Shown here one piece after another: positions 5,300 to 8,759 of a stretch of DNA of 8,759 bases (the stretch's first letter is position 1; each line of letters starts with the position of its first letter). The position numbers were made by a program, and so were the translations under genes. Source of the DNA: Staphylothermus sp. (GTDB lineage: Archaea > Thermoproteota > Thermoprotei_A > Sulfolobales > Desulfurococcaceae); NCBI GenBank assembly GCA_021159785.1, contig JAGHDU010000137.1:1-8759 (forward strand), given 5' to 3'. Under the pieces are notes generated by a model that was given only the letters and a program-made list of their open reading frames with translations, ran no database searches and was not told the origin of the DNA.

Positions 5300-6563
5300 A
5301 AGAATAGTAGTCCTAGAGGGATGGACTAATAGGTATAGTAGGCAGGCTCTTAGAGAGATTACTAAAGCCTATAGAGAAATGCTCCAAGAAATGGTAGAAT
5401 ATGCTGTAGAATATAAAGCATCTCGAGCTACTCTACACAAGGTGTTCTATCATAAGTTTAGGGAAAAGTATCCCCGGCTACCAACAAGAATTATCAAGGG
5501 ATGCTATAGAGATGCTGTTAGGAGAGCTAGATCATTTAGAGAACTGAAGAAGAAGGGGCTAGTCAAGACCGATAAACCAGTGGTAAGGAAGGTAACGATA
5601 ATCTATTCTGACTCGCAAGACTGGAGGCTAGGAGATGGAGTTATTGAGCTAAGGACTCATAGAGGATGGGTAAAGATACATTATAGGAGTCATAAACAGC
5701 TACATAGGTACCTCTACAATGGATGGAAGCTCTCCAGCGAATTAAGACTTAAACTAGGTGGTAAGAAAGTCATTGTATACCTAACGTTTACGAAGAACTT
5801 CGAAGTCGTATACAGTCCGAGCAATGTTGTTGCAGTTGATGTTAATGAGAATAATGTTACGCTGGCTGTATTCAGGGATAAGAAGCTATGTAAAGTATAC
5901 AGGATAGAGACTGGTCTTGGGAGGATAGTTATCTCTTATGCTGAGAGGAGGAAGAGGATGACCAGGGATAAATCAACGAAGACTAGGAATGTTAGGAAAG
6001 CTCTTAGGAAGCTTAGGGAGAAGGTGAGGAAACGAGACATAATCTATAAGACGGCTAAAATTATTGAGGAATTAGCAATTCGGAACAATGCTATTATAGT
6101 TACCGGGAATGTACGTAGAGGTAAGAGGAAACTGGTTGAAAAGACTAGAAAGAGTGCTTTGAGGCATAGGATTCATCAGTGGAGTGTATCAGCTATAGTG
6201 GAGACACTAAATAATAAACCACTACATGTAGTTGAGGTATCGGAAGCTTATACTTCCTCTATAGATCCGTTCACAGGTAGACGTATTCATAAGTTTACTC
6301 CCTCGATGACCCGCATTGCGGTGAGAGGAAGGAGAAGGATAAAAACAATCGAAATCCAGTTAAGACTAGCTAAGCTAGAAAACGGATTACTCCTAGATAG
6401 AGATGTTATTGGAGCTATAAACATTGGATTAAAGTATCTCTCCTCAGATGGGAGGGGTGTGGCGTTCCCCTCGACTGAGCCCCATGAGGTACGGGTGAAG
6501 CTGATGAACCCGCACCAAGGGCTAACCCCACTCACGGAATTAGAAATAACTAAAACTAATTAA
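5274..6563 (+). CDS. tnpB: TnpB, transposon-encoded RNA-guided nuclease (variant RuvC site)
   Basis: From the preferred TTG at 5274 the protein has 429 residues; the frame is open to TTG 5205 and ATG 5232, but both lie deep in tnpA and lack the AGGTG placement. TnpB uses an omegaRNA to cut matching DNA and favours transposon retention. Seen (numbering from 5274): a basic N-terminal helical region; RuvC-I VVAVDVN with Asp189; the lysine/arginine-rich linker; KSALRHRIHQWSVSAIVETL, typical of TnpB; and RuvC-III LDRDVIGAINIG with Asp377. Two departures: the RuvC-II strand reads AIIVTGNVRRG, without the Glu of the usual xVxED motif, and the following VSEAYTSS carries Glu324 where other TnpBs have an (N/D)PxYTS stretch; the CxxC...CxxC zinc finger is wholly absent. 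The C-terminal MNPHQGLTPLTELE tail is shared by crenarchaeal TnpBs and is also omegaRNA sequence. Confidence 0.92.
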   Translation: MNKQLKTLKRIVVLEGWTNRYSRQALREITKAYREMLQEMVEYAVEYKASRATLHKVFYHKFREKYPRLPTRIIKGCYRDAVRRARSFRELKKKGLVKTDKPVVRKVTIIYSDSQDWRLGDGVIELRTHRGWVKIHYRSHKQLHRYLYNGWKLSSELRLKLGGKKVIVYLTFTKNFEVVYSPSNVVAVDVNENNVTLAVFRDKKLCKVYRIETGLGRIVISYAERRKRMTRDKSTKTRNVRKALRKLREKVRKRDIIYKTAKIIEELAIRNNAIIVTGNVRRGKRKLVEKTRKSALRHRIHQWSVSAIVETLNNKPLHVVEVSEAYTSSIDPFTGRRIHKFTPSMTRIAVRGRRRIKTIEIQLRLAKLENGLLLDRDVIGAINIGLKYLSSDGRGVAFPSTEPHEVRVKLMNPHQGLTPLTELEITKTN

Positions 6564-6580
6564 AAGTACCGTGAGTGAGG
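6440..6580 (+). ncRNA. Predicted omegaRNA (reRNA) scaffold at the tnpB 3' end
   Basis: The end of tnpB and the bases after it are far richer in GC than the surroundings and fold well: GAGGGG/CCCCTC (6452-6457 with 6467-6472), CGGGT/ACCCG (6492-6496 with 6508-6512), and a terminal hairpin pairing 6526-6537 with 6569-6580 (11 of 12 pairs, nine continuous) that encloses a second stem AATTAG/CTAATT (6538-6543 with 6556-6561). In known IS605/IS607 elements the guide RNA of TnpB is made from this place: a scaffold overlapping the tnpB 3' end, followed by a guide taken from the right flank. The guide here would begin near 6576-6581 and read into the interrupted gene. The 5' end is a guess. Confidence 0.6.
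6526..6580 (+). repeat. Imperfect inverted repeat / two-tier hairpin at the right end
   Basis: CCCCACTCACGG (6526-6537) pairs with CCGTGAGTGAGG (6569-6580), with only 6528/6578 mismatched. The loop holds a further six-base stem. The left arm encodes part of the conserved TPLTE of TnpB, and the right arm lies beyond the stop codon and reaches the element boundary. It probably forms the last stem of the omegaRNA before the guide. Confidence 0.75.
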
Positions 6581-6772
6581 AAACGCGATCTTTTCCCAGT
6601 AATATAGGTATTTTGATGGTGTTACTAGGGGTTTAGGTGCTCTATACCAGTTAGCATAGCAATAGATACAGTTATATGTACATCCATGATATGGTTCTAG
6701 TTTTAGTATAGAGTAGCATAGAGATGATATTATTTTGGATGGCTTTATTCCAAATAATCTATAATCGATCAC
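6560..6772 (-). pseudogene. Radical SAM protein (SplB-like), 5' fragment with CxxxCxxC
   Basis: A 70-codon frame reads IDYRLFGIKPSK, a linker, then LEPYHGCTYNCIYCYA with C31xxxC35xxC38, the [4Fe-4S]-SAM cluster motif in the form typical of SplB-like proteins (usually NPYxGCxHxCxYCYA). After YYWEKIA (58-63) the frame runs into the right end of the IS607 element and stops at TAA (6560-6562) after a few foreign residues. The continuation is the 3' fragment ending at 4614-4622. The GTG start at 6772 lies 32 bases beyond the valS stop on the same strand; the frame is open further upstream without a better start, so valS and this gene were probably co-transcribed. Alone, the fragment has the cluster motif but almost no barrel, so it is unlikely to work. 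Confidence 0.82.
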
Positions 6773-6804
6773 TTCAAAACACTCTATATTGTAGAGTGGA
6801 GAAG

Positions 6805-8759
6805 TTATTTTTCGTCGAAGAAAACATTGTTTATGCGTAGTTTGTTCTCGAGCTCGCTTATTCTTTTTTCGTCATAGAACTCTATGTTTTCTAACTTGTG
6901 TAGTTCAACTAGTTCTTTTAGGCTTTTCTCAGCCTCTATGGGTAGGTAGACTTTGATTGTTAGTGGTTCTTTGAATTTGATATTGCGTTGTTTCTTATAG
7001 CTCCATATTGCGGAGTTTATATCGCGTACAACTAGTGCTAGGTTATAGTCTTCTTTTAACCACTTCGGGTCTGGGTCTGGGAATTTTTCTGTATGTATTG
7101 TTTTTCCATAGAGTCTCCTGTATATTGCGTCTGTTACGAATGGCATTATTGGTGCTAGTGCTCTTAGTATTCTGTTTAGTACATAGTGTAGTGTATACCA
7201 TGCTGCTTCTTGCTCTTCTGGTGAGAACTTGTTGTCTCTATTATATGCTCTTGGTTTGACTAATTCCATATAGTGTGACGCGAAGTAATTCCATGTGAAT
7301 TGATAGATCTCGTTTATTGGTTCATATACATCTAATTCACTATACGCTTCATCAATTTTCTTCAATACATGATTTAAGTAAGCTATAGTTGCTTTATCAA
7401 TTGGTCTAAGTTCTGGTTCTTGTTTGGGTTGTGGGAACATTGATATGAATCTCGCTATGTTCCATAGCTTGGTTGCGAATAAGTATCCTGTTCTTATAAC
7501 TTGTTCTGAGAATCTGTAGTCATAGCCGAGTTTAGCTGCTGCTGCTGACCAGTATCTGAATGCATCTGCTCCATATTTTTCAATATATGGTTCTGGATCT
7601 ATTACGTTACCTTTGGATTTGTGCATTGCTTCGCCTTTTTCATCCAAGCCCATACCGGTTATTCTTACCCATTTGAATGCCGGTTTTCCTGTCAATTGGT
7701 AGACTCTTAAGAGGCTATAGTATAGCCATGTCCTTATGATGTCTTGTCCTTGTGGTCTAAGTGTGTTTTTGAATGCTTTTTCGAAGAGCTCGGGATTTCT
7801 CATGTATCCAGTAACATACAATACTGATATACTGCTGTCGAACCATGTATCGAATACTTTCTTTTCTCCTTCAAGCTCTTCTTTTGGTGCTCCACACTTT
7901 GGACATTTATCCCATGGTGGCTCGTCTCTCCAGGGCCTATAGTATTTACCTGGTTCAGGAATGAGTACGGCTCCGCATTTCTTACATCTCCAAATTGGGA
8001 CTTCTGTAGCATAGTATCTATCTCTACTAATGGGCCAGTCTGTTGAAATACTATCGATCCAGTCCAATAGTTTTCTTCTATGCATTTCTGGTTTAAACTC
8101 TATGCTCATAGCGATTTTTCGTATGTCTTCTTTATAGTCTAGTTGTTTCAGGAACCATTCACGTGTATGTATTATCTGTATGGGGGTTTTACATCTCCAA
8201 CAGATGGGGACGCTGTGTCTTATGGGTTCTTTTTTAACAAGTAAGCCTTTTTCTTCTAGTAACTCTGCTGCTTTAGCACGTGCTTCCTCTACCATTAAGC
8301 CTGCAAGGGGCCCGGTATTGTCTAGTAGTTTACCATCTTTTCCTATAATGATGAGGGGCTCGAGACCTAGATCTCTAAACATTTTGACATCTGTTTGGTC
8401 TCCGTAGCTACAAACCATTACTAGTCCAGTTCCAAATTCTGGGTCTACTTCGGGATAGCTTGTTATGATCATTTCATGTCCATATAATGGATTTACTGCG
8501 TGAAGTCCTTCTAGTTTCTTGTATCTATCATCGTTGGGGTTGTATACTAGTGCTTTACATGCTCTCAGCATCTCGGGTCTAGTTGTTGCTACAGTAACGT
8601 ATTCTCCTGTCTCTTTTACTAGGAATTTAATGTAGTAAAGGTATCCGTGTTCTTCTTTATGTTCTAGCTCAGCATCTGCAAGTGTAGTTCTACACCTAGG
8701 GCACCAGTTAACTGGTCGTTCAGCTTCATATATTAGTCCTTTATTGAACAAATAGATGA
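6805..8759 (-). CDS. valS: Valyl-tRNA synthetase, partial (5' end outside the window)
   Basis: Some 650 codons of a class I synthetase are present; the frame continues past the right edge, so the N-terminus with the HIGH motif is missing. The enzyme charges tRNA-Val and edits Thr-tRNA-Val. Visible: WCPRCRTTLADAELEHKE after the first half of the Rossmann fold; the CP1 editing domain with TTRPEML and the archaeal-type EFGTGLVMVCSYGDQTDV; CWRCKTPIQ and a CKKCG...CPKCG pair for zinc; ISRDRYYATEVPIW; and an anticodon-binding helical domain in the last 200 residues. The KMSKS loop reads AMHKSKGN (7602-7628), with Ala and His in place of the first Lys and first Ser. The C-terminal coiled coil of bacterial ValRS is absent, as expected in archaea. 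It stops at TAA 6805-6807, 32 bases before the radical SAM 5' fragment. Confidence 0.95.
   Translation of the reverse strand, partial: IYLFNKGLIYEAERPVNWCPRCRTTLADAELEHKEEHGYLYYIKFLVKETGEYVTVATTRPEMLRACKALVYNPNDDRYKKLEGLHAVNPLYGHEMIITSYPEVDPEFGTGLVMVCSYGDQTDVKMFRDLGLEPLIIIGKDGKLLDNTGPLAGLMVEEARAKAAELLEEKGLLVKKEPIRHSVPICWRCKTPIQIIHTREWFLKQLDYKEDIRKIAMSIEFKPEMHRRKLLDWIDSISTDWPISRDRYYATEVPIWRCKKCGAVLIPEPGKYYRPWRDEPPWDKCPKCGAPKEELEGEKKVFDTWFDSSISVLYVTGYMRNPELFEKAFKNTLRPQGQDIIRTWLYYSLLRVYQLTGKPAFKWVRITGMGLDEKGEAMHKSKGNVIDPEPYIEKYGADAFRYWSAAAAKLGYDYRFSEQVIRTGYLFATKLWNIARFISMFPQPKQEPELRPIDKATIAYLNHVLKKIDEAYSELDVYEPINEIYQFTWNYFASHYMELVKPRAYNRDNKFSPEEQEAAWYTLHYVLNRILRALAPIMPFVTDAIYRRLYGKTIHTEKFPDPDPKWLKEDYNLALVVRDINSAIWSYKKQRNIKFKEPLTIKVYLPIEAEKSLKELVELHKLENIEFYDEKRISELENKLRINNVFFDEK

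Larger units (their letters stand above)
4623..6580 (+). mobile_element. IS607-family insertion sequence (tnpA-tnpB-omegaRNA), inside a radical SAM gene
   Basis: A complete IS607-type element of about 1.96 kb carries a MerR-HTH/serine-recombinase TnpA and an overlapping TnpB. The ends are deduced from the break in the host gene and from GTGAGG, present at 4617-4622 on the left and 6575-6580 on the right; the GG at the end of each agrees with the GG core dinucleotide known for IS607. A second register pairs GTGAG at 4617-4621 with 6571-6575 and moves the right end by a few bases; only this register restores the host reading frame. The left end has an 11-base palindrome (TTAAGTCTTAA, 4627-4637), a possible recombinase site. 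The right end is a long hairpin (6526-6580). No long terminal inverted repeats are seen, as usual for the family. Both genes are open, so the element may be active. Confidence 0.88.

Noticed and set aside
6496..6510. TGATGA as a C/D-box sRNA C box
   Set aside because: The flanking base is wrong (CTGATGA), no D/C'/D' boxes follow in order, and the sequence encodes the conserved KLMNPH of TnpB.
6287..6535. Minus-strand 82-codon frame under the tnpB 3' end
   Set aside because: It mirrors the conserved tnpB/omegaRNA region, with no ribosome-binding core or recognisable motif; an antisense shadow.
6581..6804. A tRNA or other RNA gene between the element and valS
   Set aside because: No cloverleaf or anticodon stem is seen; the stretch is accounted for by the radical SAM 5' fragment and a 32-base gap.
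7008..8407. Open frames opposite or across valS (7008-7259, 7736-7942, 8180-8407 plus; 7800-8012 minus)
   Set aside because: All overlap a well-supported synthetase, and their composition follows from its codons.

Overview
The window looks like chromosomal DNA from a hyperthermophilic crenarchaeon, most likely Desulfurococcales and perhaps Staphylothermus-like (inference). The signs are AT-rich, purine-skewed coding DNA, an archaeal-type valyl-tRNA synthetase, TATA-box promoters placed for leaderless or very short leaders, Shine-Dalgarno cores of the type GGTGA/AGGTG, many TTG starts, and a crenarchaeal IS607-type transposon. No tRNA, rRNA or CRISPR array is visible, and no gene-free stretch reaches 300 bases.

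Layout from left to right. A CitG-like (triphosphoribosyl-dephospho-CoA synthase family) protein (50-925, +) converges with a minus-strand pair made of a metallophosphoesterase (1757-2491) and a rhomboid protease (937-1734). A shared AT-rich promoter region separates the phosphoesterase from a small cysteine-rich zinc-binding protein (2559-2834, +). That gene ends one base from the end of a 2[4Fe-4S] ferredoxin (2836-3027, -). The ferredoxin is divergent from, and almost touching, a PHP-domain phosphoesterase (about 3052-3714, +).

The centre of interest is 3724-6772. A radical SAM gene of the SplB-like type, transcribed leftwards behind valS, is cut in two by an IS607-family element of about 1.96 kb. 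The 5' fragment (6560-6772) keeps the CxxxCxxC cluster motif. The 3' fragment (3724-4614) keeps the rest of the barrel and the C-terminus. The element (about 4623-6580) carries a serine recombinase tnpA and an overlapping tnpB. The tnpB 3' end doubles as a GC-rich, strongly folding omegaRNA (reRNA) scaffold, and the predicted guide is the right-flank host DNA, i.e. the radical SAM gene. The recombinase would move the element; the TnpB-omegaRNA nuclease would be expected to cut the uninterrupted allele.

Three details of the element stand out. TnpB lacks the usual RuvC-II glutamate position and the zinc-finger cysteines, but has an alternative glutamate. TnpA has Lys in place of the conserved Arg of the YxRxS catalytic motif. 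The simplest boundary by shared GTGAGG leaves the host gene out of frame, whereas a four-base shifted alternative (GTGAG) rejoins it in frame. The right edge holds most of valS (6805-8759, -), which runs off the window at its 5' end.
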